Part shown: positions 43,901 through 57,660 of the stretch, piece by piece
Layout: every line of letters starts with the position of its first letter
How positions within the stretch are numbered: position 1 is the stretch's first letter
Source of the DNA: Nageia nagi
Lineage: Eukaryota; Pinophyta
Reading direction: 5' to 3'
Length of the DNA stretch: 64,000 bases
Assembly (NCBI GenBank): GCA_050084985.1
Contig: JBITNC010000001.1
Span: 184,078,001-184,142,000 of the forward strand
Program-made: the position numbers and the translations under genes
The notes under the pieces: generated by a model
Databases searched by the model: none
The model's input: the letters and a program-made list of their open reading frames with translations, nothing else
What the model was told of the DNA's origin: nothing

Positions 43901-46314
43901 TATAAGAGGCAATCCCATCACTAATACCATGAACCTGTTCATAGGAACTCCTGATAAGCAAAGAAGATGATCTCCAAGCATAGCTTTAGGTCCAAGGTTA
44001 ATCGATCAACTAAATTGGAAATAGTCTTAGGGCCTCATCTAACAGGATTTCAGAGTAAAGAGGCACCACATCAAAACCCATCATGATATCCTCATTTTGT
44101 GATTTGTTCTGTTATACCACTTGTATAGTTGTGCATAATTGAAAAACTAATTACCTTTCAGTTATATAAGTTGGATGATTAAAAAACTAATTACCTTTCA
44201 GTTATATAAGTTGATTTAATTAGAATTGACATTTAATTTGAATTGACAGTATACCCTTCAGATTAATAAGTGAAAGCAAATCTAATAAATTTGAGATGAT
44301 AGGTCTTGGTCTACTCCATCTTAGGTTTAAGAGTGTACAAGAATGGCCAAATCCTATTAAAATTTTCAGTTTTAGACAGAATACACTTAAAATGTCTTTA
44401 AATTCAAAACACAGGAGAACATTACAGTTGGCAGCAACCCCCCAGTAGAAATAAGTACAAAATTGTCAAAGATGGAACCGGTGACTAGCATGCTTTATAG
44501 AAAATGCATTAATTATATTTATTTTCTACAATGAACCCAGATAATGCTTAAGCAACTGGGACAACCTCCAAGTTTGTAATAGAATCTAAGAAGAGTCCCT
44601 GGAAATCAGAAAAACAGATCTAATGCATCTAAAGAAACCTCACAGTATGCATTTGAGTTTGTCAGTACTGACAAATTCAGGTTGGATGGTTATACAAAAT
44701 GCGGTTTAGACCAGATGTACCAACAACAGAAAAACAACCTCTAGGTAACGTTTTAGTCCAGCAGTTATTTCTTGCAGCAACAAGAAGTAACCAGTTGTTG
44801 CTTTTTCAGGAACAATATATAAAGTTGAAGAGGGAGTAAACTTCAAGACCAGTTGGTTGAGAATGATCCTTGAAGAACTGGGACTTACCCAAGAAATAAA
44901 GTTGTGTTATGATACCCAGAATGCATGGAAACTTCACCAAAAATCCATGCTTATACCAAACATATTGAAGTGCATCACTATTTTCTTAGAGATCAATTGG
45001 TAACAGTGAGATTGATATTATGTATAGACACAATGAGCAGCTGAAAGACATCTTCAACAAACATCTAAGATGTGACAGGTTTGATAAACCCAGTTGTTAT
45101 CTTGTTCTAATAATTCATGGAGTAAATATTACATCGGAATGGATATAACATCTGTTTGCTTTGGTTACCCATGCAATATTGACGAAAATTAAAAAATTGT
45201 GTAAACATTTGAAGTCATGTCTGAAGAGCATGTGCAGAGAATAAGGTTGGTTAAACTTGGGAATCACTTGTCATCTCTGTAAGTAAATAACAGACCTGTA
45301 AAATGAGATGAAGCAGATCTATTGAGGTATTGTAGACATTAGCCCCAAAAGATATGGTTTTGTGTGTATTCTGATCTTTGCATTTGCTTTTAATTTATAC
45401 ATGTTGTCCTATGGGGACACAGGGATGGGAGGCACCCATGATGATGATTTCAATCATTCCATGTCATTTTCCAAACAAAAATTATTCGCAATATAAGACT
45501 TAAAAAGTCTCAAAACCTCAACATACAATCTGGAGAAACATTGAAGATGAATGTCTAACCATTCAAGTGTTCTAGCCTCAAACATTTTAGCTTCGATGAA
45601 TATGAGTAAATGAGGTATTGATTGAACCTTGTGAATTAAATTACTAACCCTGGATAACAGAAAATATCATATTGCTCAATGCAAACTGTTCTAGAAGTTG
45701 CATGAAAACACACATATATACGTGGGCAGGAAGAAGCCATTCTCCTTCCGAAACTGATAAGATAATAATGTGTACAAGCCATAACAAAAGAAAGAGAGAG
45801 GAATACTCTGTTTTACTCTAAAATGTACAGGCCTGAAAATTCAGCCAATCTCAAAATGAACCCTTAACTAAAAGAAAATAATAAAATATCCTTCATTCAT
45901 TCTAAAACGCCAGGTTTATTTCTTCCTGTCAGGAAGCATGGTACTGAAAAGAATGGATACTCTTGGGAACACCTCATATGCATCTTGACTAAGAAATAAA
46001 CTCTCATTCACAGATGCCAGTTCTGTGTTGTTAATGGCAGATGTCTACAGAAATATCCTTCAAATGCATGAGAAACACATTCAAGTGTCAGTTCCAATTA
46101 TTCTCTCTCATATTTATTCAAAACCATACATGCGGTGAGTTTGTAAGCAGTGCAAGTTCCATACTCTAAAGCCTTGTGACTGCTCTTGGTAACACTTCAA
46201 TGCAGTTGTGAATCATAGATGCATGGATATGCTTTTATTTCATAACATCCTAAAGGTCAAAATTTTTTAATGAACCAAACAATTAACAATAGCTAAGTTG
46301 CTTCATTTTCTCTT
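43901..46314. other. Interval downstream of the MYND gene, no gene recognised
   Basis: Less AT-rich than the TE regions. It includes a 40-bp-period duplication at 44142-44213 (AAAACTAATTACCTTTCAG twice). The last few hundred bases before 46314 would be the 3' UTR of the MYND gene. Confidence 0.35.
44142..44213. repeat. Short direct duplication, 40-bp period
   Basis: AAAACTAATTACCTTTCAG followed by TTATATAAGTTG occurs at 44142 and 44182. Confidence 0.8.
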
Positions 46315-48233
46315 CTAACTGTTCACTCCAAATATAAACCCATTGCTAAATGAAGGAAGGTTGTTGGATGGAGTCTGGTTTCTCAAAGGTGAACGAAATG
46401 GATTAGGCGTAACAGGGTAGCTGATCTGTAAACCTGTTGCCCTAAGAATCTGTTTAGCATTTGCACAAGAAAGCTCTGAATCATCAGTAAAGTAAGCAGT
46501 CAGTCCCCGATTTTTTATAATCTCAAGGGCACCAATCCAGCTTTTGGATTTTTCCAGTTCAGAGTTGAGTGCTACTACCACCTGAGGAAAGGGAAGAGAA
46601 GCCACTTCCTCCTGATACAAGCCCTCGACTAAAGTGATCTTCACTTTATTACCCACAGAAGAACCCAACCCAGATAAGCTACCGGGCACCTCAGGTCCAA
46701 CCATGACAATATGCAAGCTTCCAGAACCACAAAGTAAATGACCGATCTCTGCAAATGCATGCATCCAATCAAGCTCTACCTCAGGGCCCAAATAATGAAC
46801 CACCACTTCTCGGCTCTTGGCTAACAGATTCTTCGAAGTTATACTGAGAGCTGTCAAAATATGATACAGAGTTAAAGGGAAGGAAAGCAAGGCAGCAACA
46901 GGGCTTGTGGCAGGTAGCGACCTCAAATCATAGTACTCCACCCAACCAGAAAGGGGAACCATGGCCATGCTAGCCATACTTTCCCCTCCAACATAGTCAA
47001 AGAGAGGAGAATCTTGTGGGTATTTCCCATGTTCAACCCCCCATGCCCCTGCCAACCCGCCTCCTTCAGGGGTGGCAGTAGACCAAAAGGGCATTGCCTG
47101 TGGCATTTACACACCCTTCGCCACATACCCTTGTTATGCAATCCCATAGAATCCAACCACTTGCAAGTGTGTTCCAACAGAGAAGGAAACATAAAAAAGT
47201 TGATCTCCAACTCCTCTTCCCTCTCCATCATTGCTTTATAGAGCTCACAATTGCTTCTGTGGACCTCTTTCCAATGCCTTTTTTGACAAGAATGACCACA
47301 ATATATCACTGCTTTGCATCTGCTGCACCTAGGGGCCTTGCAAGCATCCACCTGGAACTCACACATTGCACATTGCCTAGGCACAGTCCACATCATCTCC
47401 ACCTCATTATAGGGCATGGACCGATCCTCCAATTGCTCAGCCAATGTAGGACTTGGTGGCAAAATGACCTCATCCCTACTATATTTAGGGGGATGACAAA
47501 TCCTGACTGACACTGTCTCCCAAGCCTTTGGGTCTTCTGCAGGCCATTGAACATCTACACACTGCATGGAACCCTCAGAAATTGCATTTTTACCACTGGG
47601 GTGACCATTTTCCCTCAACATGGAATGAAATTGGGTAACACCTTTTATGCATGCATACAACCACCTAAGCTCCTCAAGGCTGGGAATCCTAAACAAAGGA
47701 AACCCTTCTGAGTCGTAGTACACCACATCTATAACAGGAAAACAATTACTGGGTCCTGACATCTCCAAGCCCAAAGTCTTAATCATTTTCCTATTGGTAG
47801 GTGATATTTCAGCCTCAGGACTAAAAATGATCTTCATGAACCCATAATGAGAAAAACAAGCTTTTGACTGCCTATACCCCGCACTACTAGTACTAGAATT
47901 TGTAATTGCATCCTCTTCGGATCTGAATATATTAAATCCTAGACCCCCATATTCTTTTTCTCCCTCACCCACAAACTGAAAAATTGAGAAAATTTGTTTA
48001 CCGCTGGTCCAGTCAGAATCGTTCCCTACTTTGATGCCGAATAAATAGGAGGAGCTGTACCTTCTCCATGGATTGGATCTGTAAAGGGCTGCTGCAGCTC
48101 TGAACAAGGCCTTGATGAAAGCATTGCTGATCCCCTCTATCTTCATCAGTGAGTTTCCAGATCTGGGTGTTGTTCCATGTGATCCAAACTGCTCTTGGAA
48201 TTGGCCAAAAAGCTCTTTGAGATGCACATCCAT
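46315..48233 (-). CDS. MYND zinc-finger protein with MSS51-like C-terminal domain (one apparent frameshift)
   Basis: The best candidate host gene. The first open part (48233 to about 47070) starts MDVHLKELFGQFQEQFG. It has a conserved N-terminal domain and then a MYND finger near residues 288-330, CAMCEFQVDACKAPRC, C-K-A-V-IYCGHSC, H-W and HRSNC, with all Cys/His ligands present. MYND fingers are protein-interaction modules. The second part, in another frame (47070 to 46315), continues with SPLFDYVGGES, LSGWVEYYDLRSLP, VVVHYLGPEVELDW, IVMVGPEVP and NPFRSPL, resembling the C-terminal domain of MSS51/ZMYND15-type proteins. Homology switches frame at a C-run (plus GGGG at 47069-47072), so one base seems missing there. 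Together the parts give about 640 residues, a normal length. A sequencing slip in a homopolymer or a recent null mutation are both possible. No intron is needed. Confidence 0.75.
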
Positions 48234-48861
48234 TAGATCAACCCCACAACAATTCTAAAAAAAATGAAATTTTGCAGTGATACTAACGAAGCTATCAATG
48301 CGCCACAAGTTTTGGTCATCAGCCAATCTTCAAACCAAATGATGAGAGCATATTAGATCAACCGATTGATGAGTGTTGTGTATCTGCTCACATGATGTTC
48401 ACTGGAAAAAGTAAACCTCTGGCCATGGGCTTTGCATGCATGCATCACCAAATCGAGCAAAGTGTCGGAGCAGATCCAGACATTGATGTAATCAGTTAAA
48501 AGACGACACATATGTCTGATCTCTGACAATATTCACATTAGAGAATTCATTTCGTAGTAAATTTTGTTGTAATGGCATCGAATTTTTTGATGAAAAAGGT
48601 TATTTGATTAATTAAAAGTTAAAAAGTGGTGGATTTAATCACATTTCATAGTTCAAATTAACTTTAATAATAAGTTAGGATATCATAAGTAAAATTATAA
48701 TTACATTAAAACATAAAATATGGTTGACAATCAATACATCAAAATAACATAAAGTCATGAGTTGAAAATATTGGAGAAACATTATGAGAGGATTTGAGTA
48801 AGCATGTTACTTTCCATCATACATTATTATTGATTATTCAATAGAGGTTAAATGTCCCACC
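48234..48861. other. Upstream region of the MYND gene
   Basis: No gene. Expected to hold the minus-strand promoter and 5' UTR of the MYND gene. No clear TATA was chosen. Confidence 0.35.
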
Positions 48862-49250
48862 CAATGGTACCAATTTTGATTGAAGAATGGTGGAATCTCA
48901 ATGGCAAAAAACAAAATTATATGTTGAATTCATGCTTTTTTTTAGGAGTTAAATTTCTAAGGTGCATTTTAATTTTTAAGGTACATTCTAAAGTGGCCTT
49001 ATACCAATCTTATCACATTAGATTGGATTATAACATTGTTGAAGAACTACTACTTGTACATTCAAACCATTTATGGTTGATGATTATATTATAAACTATT
49101 TGTTCAAATGGTTATGTAGTTGACCCTTGCGTAGATCTCATTGCTTTTCAAGATGTCAAGTTTTCATCTCTAATTGTATTTCTTATGAAGAAGAACTTTC
49201 TTACACCCTCTTTCTATACTCTTTTCTCTCCCACAATATTGCATTAAGGG
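48862..49250 (+). pseudogene. Ty1/copia RNase H tail relic
   Basis: Reads YQSYHIRLDYNIVEELLLVHSNHL near 49000-49060, the K-HI-x-ID/LDYH-x-V-x-E motif near the end of copia RNase H. A degraded tail follows and then a purine run AAGGGGGAG at 49247-49254. Only the last part of pol remains. Confidence 0.55.
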
Positions 49251-49254
49251 GGAG

Positions 49255-49620
49255 TGTTATAACAAATAATGTACTATTGTACAAATTATTCTTCAAAAGA
49301 TATCTAAGAAATAATATCTCTTCTCTTTATGTAAATCTCTATTTAATCCACTAGATACTTAGAAGTATTCCTAAATACCTTTTATGTATTTAGTGAATTA
49401 AATATTAAAACTTATCCCTTGGATCACAACTAAATATTGGAACACTAAATACCAAAGGATAATTATTGGAATCAGCTTGAAATCCTTGAATCTAATTGAC
49501 TTTGGTTGTAATTCATTTAGCTTGATCAGTTTTGGTTGATTTAAGGTATATACGCTTAAGGTTTATTTGATATATGCCCAAAATACATTGTCTAATTTAG
49601 TAGAAGGATAGTTGCATCAC
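49255..49620 (+). mobile_element. Copia 3' LTR start (end not defined)
   Basis: TGTTATAACAAATAATG follows the polypurine run AAGGGGGAG, as expected for a copia 3' LTR. The 3' boundary is uncertain; the end given is only approximate. Confidence 0.35.
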
Positions 49621-49755
49621 ATTTTCCCATGACCTCACAACCTGCTATGTCTATCCCAGAGGACCTGTTGTATCCTTTCTTCCAAGGAGTTTAGGTATCT
49701 TCCTCTTTATAATTTATGGCTATTGTTGTGAAGGCTTCTAAGAGAAACCCTCTCC

Positions 49756-49756
<1 letters not shown>

Positions 49757-49813
<57 letters not shown>
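49757..49813. repeat. (TA)n microsatellite
   Basis: About 57 bp of uninterrupted alternating TA. Confidence 0.95.
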
Positions 49814-49817
<4 letters not shown>

Positions 49818-52675
49818 TTGTAGGGTTCCATCACAAGAGCCAATGAGATCTGAACAATAGACTTCTCCATTTAATAGAGAATTAATTTTACACTTGTTAA
49901 GTAATATATCCAAGAGCCTAAAATAAACTAAATATGTAATGGAGAATGCATATAATATTGTATAGATTTATCTATAGTTTGCATGTAATGGAATTTACTT
50001 CAATTTCATACACTAGTTGTATTTAAAAACTATATACATATTAATAAAATCAAAATCCATTACTTCCCTTCCAAATAACTCTTCCTTTAGTATAAGAATA
50101 TGTTTTACCTAAAGCTTCAACTAATTTAATTGTTGTGCTCAATATTCACCTTCTCTTAATAAATCCCTTCATCACATAACTCCTTATATATTAGTAATTA
50201 TGTAGATAAACAAGTACACTATCCATAACTCAAACTAACTATAATTTGTTTTTTTTAATATGAACATAATTTAGATTAACTGTAATTATCATTATTATCA
50301 TCATAAACACATCAAAATGATTTTCAAGAGACCATTCATTAAAAAAGGTAACACAAATACATTCTACAATAACCCATTAAATATTTTATAGTGACATATA
50401 AATATAATCTAGTGTATGAATTACCTAAATATAAAGTCAATGATTTCATCGATTTCCCAAGCCAATTGTAGACTGCATGTTCAACTATCATATAAAAAGA
50501 TGACTTATCTCATGATACATAATTGTAAGATAGATTTATGGCTTCTAAGAATTATATATAAATTTATATTTTTATTTGAAACAAAAATAACTCACTTAAT
50601 AAGTGTGAAATGGAACTAAAAGTCGTGACAACATCAAAAGAGGACTAATGTAGAGATGATATCATAGTGTTAAACATTTATGTGATAAATCATAAATGTA
50701 TATGTAGAAATTCAAAGAATATTTTTTATAATGATAAAAACCAGAATCATGAAAACAACATGTTAAAATGATATTAGTATCTAATACTTACCAAAATAAT
50801 TTTTTTATATGTGTTTGTTCTTTTCATGAGAATACATCTAAATGGAGATAAGTTGTGACCATAAACTCAAAGAGAATGAGGCATATAAATATTTTAGAAT
50901 GTAAACCAAAATAATTATCTAACAACCACCAACGAATTGAACCAAAATAAGGCCATAAATCATACATGTTCAATAGCCTCATACTAGGCTAAAACTTGAC
51001 CATTCAAATGTGTTTTGCTTTAAATATAAATTTGGTTATTTACTAGCCATGTACTTAATAATTAAATAACTTCCTAATAATTGATGAAAATAAAGATCCA
51101 CTTAATAATTAAAAAGAAGGGCCACAAAATTAGTAAAAAATACATTAATAATAGAGAAAAGAAAAGGATATTCAAGTAGTCTTGATATACCTATCTAGTG
51201 CATCCAATGGGAGGATTACATGTACAACATGAGCATTTATCTTACTTTAATGGTCAATAACTTCCTGAAGGCCTTTTAGAGAAGAAACTAAATACACCTT
51301 TAGCCCTCATTCTTTAGGATATAATAGGATAACAAGAACCTTATAATGGTAATTTATTTTCACCTTGGCAATAGTAAATCCCATAACAAGAATATACTAC
51401 TAGCCTACCAACAACGCATTTGCTACCCACCCAAATTATTATATTTACCTCTCCCCTTTTTGTAGCTCTTTCAAACACAACTATGGAAGTGAGCTTGTGG
51501 ATATCTCTAAGAGTAAGAAGGATGTCATTCATGGGAGAGATGTGTCCCTCTATATCCAAAACTTGGTGAAAGAGGCAAACATAATTAAGTTGGGGTTAAC
51601 CCCAAAGTCCTGTACTGATGACATACTCTCGAACTACTAAAATGAGAGAAAGCCATGGTGGAAGAAGCTCTAACTTTACTTTTAAATATGCAAGCCATGA
51701 TGGATGAATCCAATACTAGGAAAAGGCCCATTTGTGTCCTTTTTTAAGTCTTTAAATACGAAAATTGAAAATCAATGCTAATTTGCATCCTACTGCATTG
51801 TCATGCATTGATTTAATTTTGTTTCCATTTTCTAGTTTTTTCTGATGTAAAAATGGATGTAATTTCCAATGCAAAATTAGATACAAATTTGGATGCAAAA
51901 AATGATACAAATTTGAATGTAAATTTTGCATCGAAATCTAATAGCAAAATCATTTATCAAACTTATCTAACGCATTCAAATGCAAGTTTTGATACCATTT
52001 TGCATCGAAAAAACTTAAACAAGTAAAAAAAATATTTTTAAGTCATATTTACTATAAAATTCAACTACCTTGGACATTCATCTTTCTAAAATGCCTCCAA
52101 TTGTCTTAATTTAAGTTTTATATTTAATTTTCAATGTGATAGAAATGGATGCAAAATATGAAAGATCACACAAGGCATGGGAATTTTTTTGACAAGATGT
52201 ATGATGTAAGTATGATTTTATGAACTACATGACTATAACAAGGATTCCCTAAAACTATTTCATTTGATGAAGTTACTCTTGGGAACCAACCTTAACAACA
52301 TAATATTTGTATTAGTTGGGAACCAACCCTAATAGTATGATTGACTCTTAAAAAATTATTATTTGGATGAATCATTATATATACATTGTTGAACTTCTTG
52401 GTTATGTAGGAAATTTATTGTCAAAATGCCCATAAAACCTAAATTAGGTGTTTGGATATGATTTTCTTAGTGCTTGTAAATCACATAGGACTATGGGAAT
52501 ATAATAATTTCTAAAAATAACTTATAAATATTATGAAATGTATACCTCAATTTCTCAAGATTAATATATTTTTAAGTTTGGGAATATATATAAGGCCCAT
52601 ATACTTTTTGATAAAAAGAGGAACCATCTCATGGAATTCAATTATCACATAATATGCTCATATTATATTTTAAAG
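49814..52675. other. AT-rich interval without supported genes
   Basis: No domain was recognised on either strand. Around 51830-52020 phrases such as GATGCAAAA-GATACAAATTTG recur loosely. Confidence 0.35.
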
Positions 52676-52801
52676 GAAGCTAAACATATCTTTAGGGAAA
52701 TACAACACAAAGATACAATATCATGGAATGCAATGATTGCAAGCTATGTACAAAATGGGATTCTTAATGAAGTTGAGAATCTTTTCTATGAGATCATGTA
52801 G
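52676..52801 (+). pseudogene. Pentatricopeptide repeat (PPR) gene fragment
   Basis: Reads EAKHIFREIQHKDTISWNAM, then IASYVQNGILNEVENLFYEIM and a TAG. The D-T-I-SWNAMIASY-x-QNG signature is that of PLS-class PPR proteins, which bind organellar RNA. Upstream HLMEFNYHI near 52630 may be the preceding repeat. A full PPR gene would have ten or more repeats, so this is a small relic. It lies next to the left end of the CACTA coding region. Confidence 0.75.
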
Positions 52802-52879
52802 TTATGGAAAAATAATTAGATGTGGGTTTATTTTGCATGTAATTGCAATAACAACTTGCATACCACATCAAACCATTGT

Positions 52880-55800
52880 CAAATATTTAAACTTATATAT
52901 ATCAAATCACAATAATTCACACTTATGATTCCATCAATAAAGAAGCAAAAATCTACAACATCTTGGATGAAATATATTTGATTGCAATGTTTTAGTAAAA
53001 TATAGGGCTCTCTATTATCAGGTAAAGTGCATGTGGAGTCAATTGCAAAGAAATCACTAGGTATATCATGCAAGATTATTCTTCTATTGAGTGTGTCAAA
53101 CCACTTATATTTAAATATCACACACTGGAATGACCTATAATCTAATTAAAAAAATTTTAAAATTTTTTCAACATATTTTAATTTTGCCTGTATCAAGTTT
53201 GTATCTCTAAAACATGCATGACTTTCTTGGTCAAAATCAACCATCACTTCATTGTAAAATATCATTCTTCTCTCATCATTCGTTTCTATTACGAAGTGTT
53301 GACCATATACCCACATTGTAGGGAAAGAAAGTGCTTGCACATATTTACATGAAAAATGTTATTAGTGTTTGCATATATTTACATGAAAAATAAAGTCTTA
53401 TAAAGATATTAATAAAAATAATTACCTCAAACCTACATCCAATAACTATATTTAATGCATTTTGATCATCTTCATCAATTTTTCCTCATTGTGTCATTTT
53501 GATTTCATTCTTCATCCATGACCTTGGACATTCTTGAGGCTAATTTTTCTCTCTTAGATTTTTAGGTAGACTAGATGTACCCCTTTGATTCTTTCTATGA
53601 AACAAGGCACGTTCTTGTTTTAATTTCCCTTCTTTTAGTTTGGTACAACTCAATCTAATTTTCATAACATGCATAATGCATCATGATAAATTGATTTATA
53701 GATTTATGAAGTCACAATCTATAATTTCACAATACCCTAATACATACTTGTTAGCTAGTAATTAAGCATTGATAAAATTAAATCTAAAATGCATATACAT
53801 ATCTAAAATATAGTTAATACCTTTAAGAGAATATGGTGTTCCACCTATTTCTAAAACCTCCCCTTCTAATTTATCACTATCTTTGTTTACATTCCACATA
53901 TTTGGGGTAGAAGAATCTATTTGGGAAAGATACTCACTTGCATAAAAAAAATATTCTTGTAAAATGTATCCCTCACCCATAGATCCTTTTGGTCATGAAT
54001 GTTGTCTAACAAATCCTTTTAGTACTTTTAAAAATATATCCATAAAAAATATGTTTCTAACACTCATAACATTTTCCATGTCAATATCGTCTTCTAGTTG
54101 GATCAATAGGTGCACTTGTATGTCCATAATAGTAGATGGTAATTCTTTTTCTAATTTGTAGATAATTTCAACAATTTCTCTACACCATTGATCTATTGCA
54201 GTCACATGTATCTCCTTTAGAGATAACCACTTGTTCATTAAAATATAATATAATCAAAATATTACATGTCAAAATGCATAAAATATTAGAAAACAACAAT
54301 AAACATATGCTATATTATTTTTCATAAAGCAATACTATAACATGGCATACCTTATAAATAATGACAATCAATCAATTGCATGTCTAAGATCAACAGGTAG
54401 ACTCCCACATCCATAAATTACAATTGGAAAAATATGTTGTAGAAATTATTTGCACAAACGATATTAATATATTTATTTCAATAGAAAATGTAAAAAAATA
54501 ATATGAGATCAATACCTTCATGATGTTGTGGTAATCATGAGTCGTGAATCCTATGATTTTACCATCAACACTAAATGCACTTCTTAGAGATGATCCATAA
54601 TTTGTTTATGTTCTAATGTTTTTAATAACTTTGTGTAACTTTTCCACTTCATCTTTTTTCATAAGCCATGTAGCTGCAGGTACTTGTTTTCTTCCATCTT
54701 GATAGTAAATTATCCATAAAGATCTTATTTTGTGGATATCATTTAAGTCATTTCTAATGATATCAGTATGTAATTATTTGCTGGTTGTATATTGACACAA
54801 AGAATATGTAATATTCTATACAATGTGCATAGGATCCATAAAATATGTCACTAACAACTCCTTCCAATATTATAGTGTATAAAATATTGATAATTTGTTC
54901 ATACTTGAAAACATGTAACCAATTCATTATTTAATTGGTAAAATTATGAATTTGAAACTTTAAAAACCTACATATTTTCAAATTAATAAACATATTATAG
55001 ATATATTGTACTATATAATATTGCACTTGTAGGTAAATCATTTTTACCAAGAGTAATATCATCATTTGATCCTAAACTAGTACCTTCATCACGAGCTCTT
55101 TTCCTAACTTTTTCCATACTTTATAAACCAATTCATAGGATTTTAATAAATAGGAATGATGGTTTTATCTACTCAACCATAGGCTCCTTTTTTAAAAAAA
55201 ATATGATCCATTAGCAAATGTTTCCTATGGCCAATATATTCCATCTTATGCATCTGACTTGAATGTATCGATGGAATATTTTTCGTACACCATGGACAAG
55301 AATGAAAATTTTTTGTACGAAGACATATGATAAGTTTTATTAAAGAATGCATATAATTCATGTGGTTATAAAATATCAAATATGCACATGTAAAAACTAC
55401 TATATATATACATACATGGATAATCATGTATTTAAATAATCATGTATAGTCCAACATAGTATGCCATAACATTTGAATGACCTCTGATTGATAGGTCTAT
55501 TATATCATACATTTGAATTCCTTCCCACCAGAGCATCAACTCATTAATTAATGGTTTAAAGTAGACATCCATGTGTTTAGCCTATTTCTTTTCTAGGACT
55601 ATAACAACCAACATCAAATTCTCTTTTCTTATAAACATCCATGGAGGTATGTTATAATTGATTATAACAATAGTCCAACATGAATAATTGGATATTTGAT
55701 TAAAAAATGAATTGACACCATTAATTTCTAAACCTAATCTGACACTCCTAGGTTTATCTTTAAATTTCTAGGGCCACTTTTTCCTTATATGTTTTATTAC

Positions 55801-56290
55801 TTTACTATATATAGGTATACGCAACACACCACCTTCACTTCTATTTATTGCATGCCAATCCATTAATTCTGGAAGTGACTTATACTAAAATATTTACACC
55901 AACCTGGGAATGATTGGTATAATGCAAACAACCTTTTTTTCCTTTTTTTATATCTTTTTTTTACACTTTGAAAAATCAATCTTCGTATCATATTCTTCTC
56001 TGCTATACAATATGCAATCATTAATACAAGCATGCTATGAATTATACTCCACCCCTACATCCTTCAAAATATCACATGCATTTTTGCATAAATCTTGGAT
56101 GACATTGTCACTTGGTAACAACTTTTCTTTTAGTAATCTATAATACAATGAAAAATAATTTATGTCTTCATAAGAATAGTGAAACTTATATTTGACCATC
56201 CAAATTTGGCTTTTATGTTCATAAAAAGTAAGATGGTCGATAATAAAGTTCTATTTATTTCTTCATATCATTTAGTTTTGGAAGCACTAT
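52880..56290 (-). pseudogene. CACTA/En-Spm transposase relic (TNP2 type, with DUF4216-like tail)
   Basis: A minus-strand TNP2-family transposase, near full length but broken. From the N-terminal side: LPSDNVIQDLCKNACDILKD and a CILYSREEYD-like motif near 56040; IPRLV near 55890; MDWHAINRSEGG near 55860; DKPRSVRLGLEINGVNSF near 55740 and the PPWMFIRKENLML block near 55640; DVYFKPLINELMLWWEGIQ near 55560; FHSCPWCTKNIPSIHS and IGHRKHLLMDH in 55173-55427; WLMKKDEVEKLHKV and FSVDGKIIGFTTHDYHNIMK near 54660-54520; FLKVLKGFVRQHS and MGEGYILQEYFF near 54010-53940. Two DUF4216-like pieces (53146-53340, 52879-53121) with FKYKWFDTLNRR close the gene. No CACTA-type terminal repeats were located. Confidence 0.85.
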
Positions 56291-56900
56291 ATATGCTATC
56301 CCTTTTTAAATCATCATCTCTTTCATCACCATCTCTTTCATAACCATCTCTTTCATCATCATCAACATGAAGATAGAAGGACTCAAGCAAACCATCAATT
56401 CCATTTTTTCATGATCATTATCATTATCATGTCCAATATTATCCTCTCTTAATTCATCATCATCAATTCTTGAATCCCATATAGGTATTTGAATAGGAGT
56501 TGTTGGATCCAATACATACATAAATTATGCATATTATTCAAGATTCCATGCTCTTTGCAGTATCTTCTTATCTCTCATACTTACATTATTTTGATAAAAT
56601 TTTGGTATAATAATTATCATTTTTGAGTGCTCACGATGATTATTTGTTGTATCTTGATGATGTGCCTATTAAATTAGTTGTTACAAACCATTAATTCAAA
56701 ATAAATAATAAGTGTAACAAGTGCAGAGTAATTTGATACATCCATTGATACACATGATCCATACATATAATTTGATACATCCATAAATATGATTTGATAC
56801 ATACATATATACACATAATCTATACATACAAATTGATACATCCATTCACACGCATCAATAATATATTAATTTTTATTTTTATTTTTGACTTTGGTCCTGG
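56291..56900. other. Interval between TNP2 and the SET-like ORF
   Basis: Contains a D/E/M-rich open stretch (56306-56521) whose end is a short run of MKEMV repeats from ATCTCTTTCAT units. It may be the acidic N-terminus of the transposase. Otherwise AT-rich, with ATGATTTGATACAT phrases near 56740-56840. Confidence 0.4.
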
Positions 56901-56919
56901 ATGAATTATTACATTATGA

Positions 56920-57660
56920 TCACCTCCTAACTCCAAACTTCATGCCTTATGTCTTAGAGCAGGTCTCCTGTAATTGTAGTGAACTAATAGCTCATCACCA
57001 AAATTAAGAGTTTTAATAGGAAGAACTATGTAACTACTCATTTGTCTACCCATGAAATCTTCTTTATTATTATTATATTGGTGAAATTCATAATTTGGTT
57101 CTCATTCTTTACCTACATAATTGTTTATGTATCCTACTATGTTTCCTTGTATTTTTGGTCAACCATAAATGTATAAGAGTTTTGAACACTTCAGATGTGG
57201 AATCTCATAACTATTTGTATATATTCCATGTATGGATATATTGTACATATATGATGCTAATTGTTTCCAATCCATTGCTATGTAAATTGGACCACAAAAT
57301 GGCATCAATGGCTCTATCTTAGAACCTAGAGTAACAACCATAGTACTATGAATAAATAAATCATATCTAGAGAACTTTTCAGATGGTTTGATCATGTATC
57401 AATGACCAAAATAAGGAAAGATCTCATAAGCCTTTGAGAAAGGTATTTCAACTAGTTATGCACTATATGCCCCATGATCATATGTATGTTGATATTTAAG
57501 TTGTAGCTTTTGTGACATGTGCATCAAACCTAGATTATGAACATCCTCCTTTGGTAGATCAACTGGCTCTTCATGTGCACTAAAACATGCATCCATTGAT
57601 AATTGATGAAGTCTCTTTTGAAGTCTTATTCTTGTAAACATTGTTATGACTTCATCTGAT
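56920..57660 (-). pseudogene. SET-domain-like ORF accompanying the CACTA transposase
   Basis: The minus strand, with a few stops, reads GNIVGYINNYVGKE, EPNYEF, then YIVLPIKTLNFGDELLVHYNY near 57130-56960. This resembles the end of a SET domain: N-H/N-x-x-x-PN, then a strand, then GEEL-x-x-DY. The preceding open piece 57159-57395 (PSEKFSRYDLFIHS, PFCGPIY) would be the start of the domain, and 57456-57641 an N-terminal extension. SET domains usually methylate lysines. The similarity is partial and rests on the C-terminal motifs. It lies just upstream of, and in the same orientation as, TNP2. Confidence 0.4.

Noticed and set aside
47014-47510. Plus-strand ORFs across the MYND gene
   Set aside because: They are antisense shadows; the minus strand has the zinc-finger homology.
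49707-49913. Minus-strand ORF with Ile-Tyr repeats
   Set aside because: It is a translation of the second TA microsatellite.
51341-51559. Minus-strand ORF of 72 codons
   Set aside because: No recognisable domain and no neighbouring exon; likely chance.
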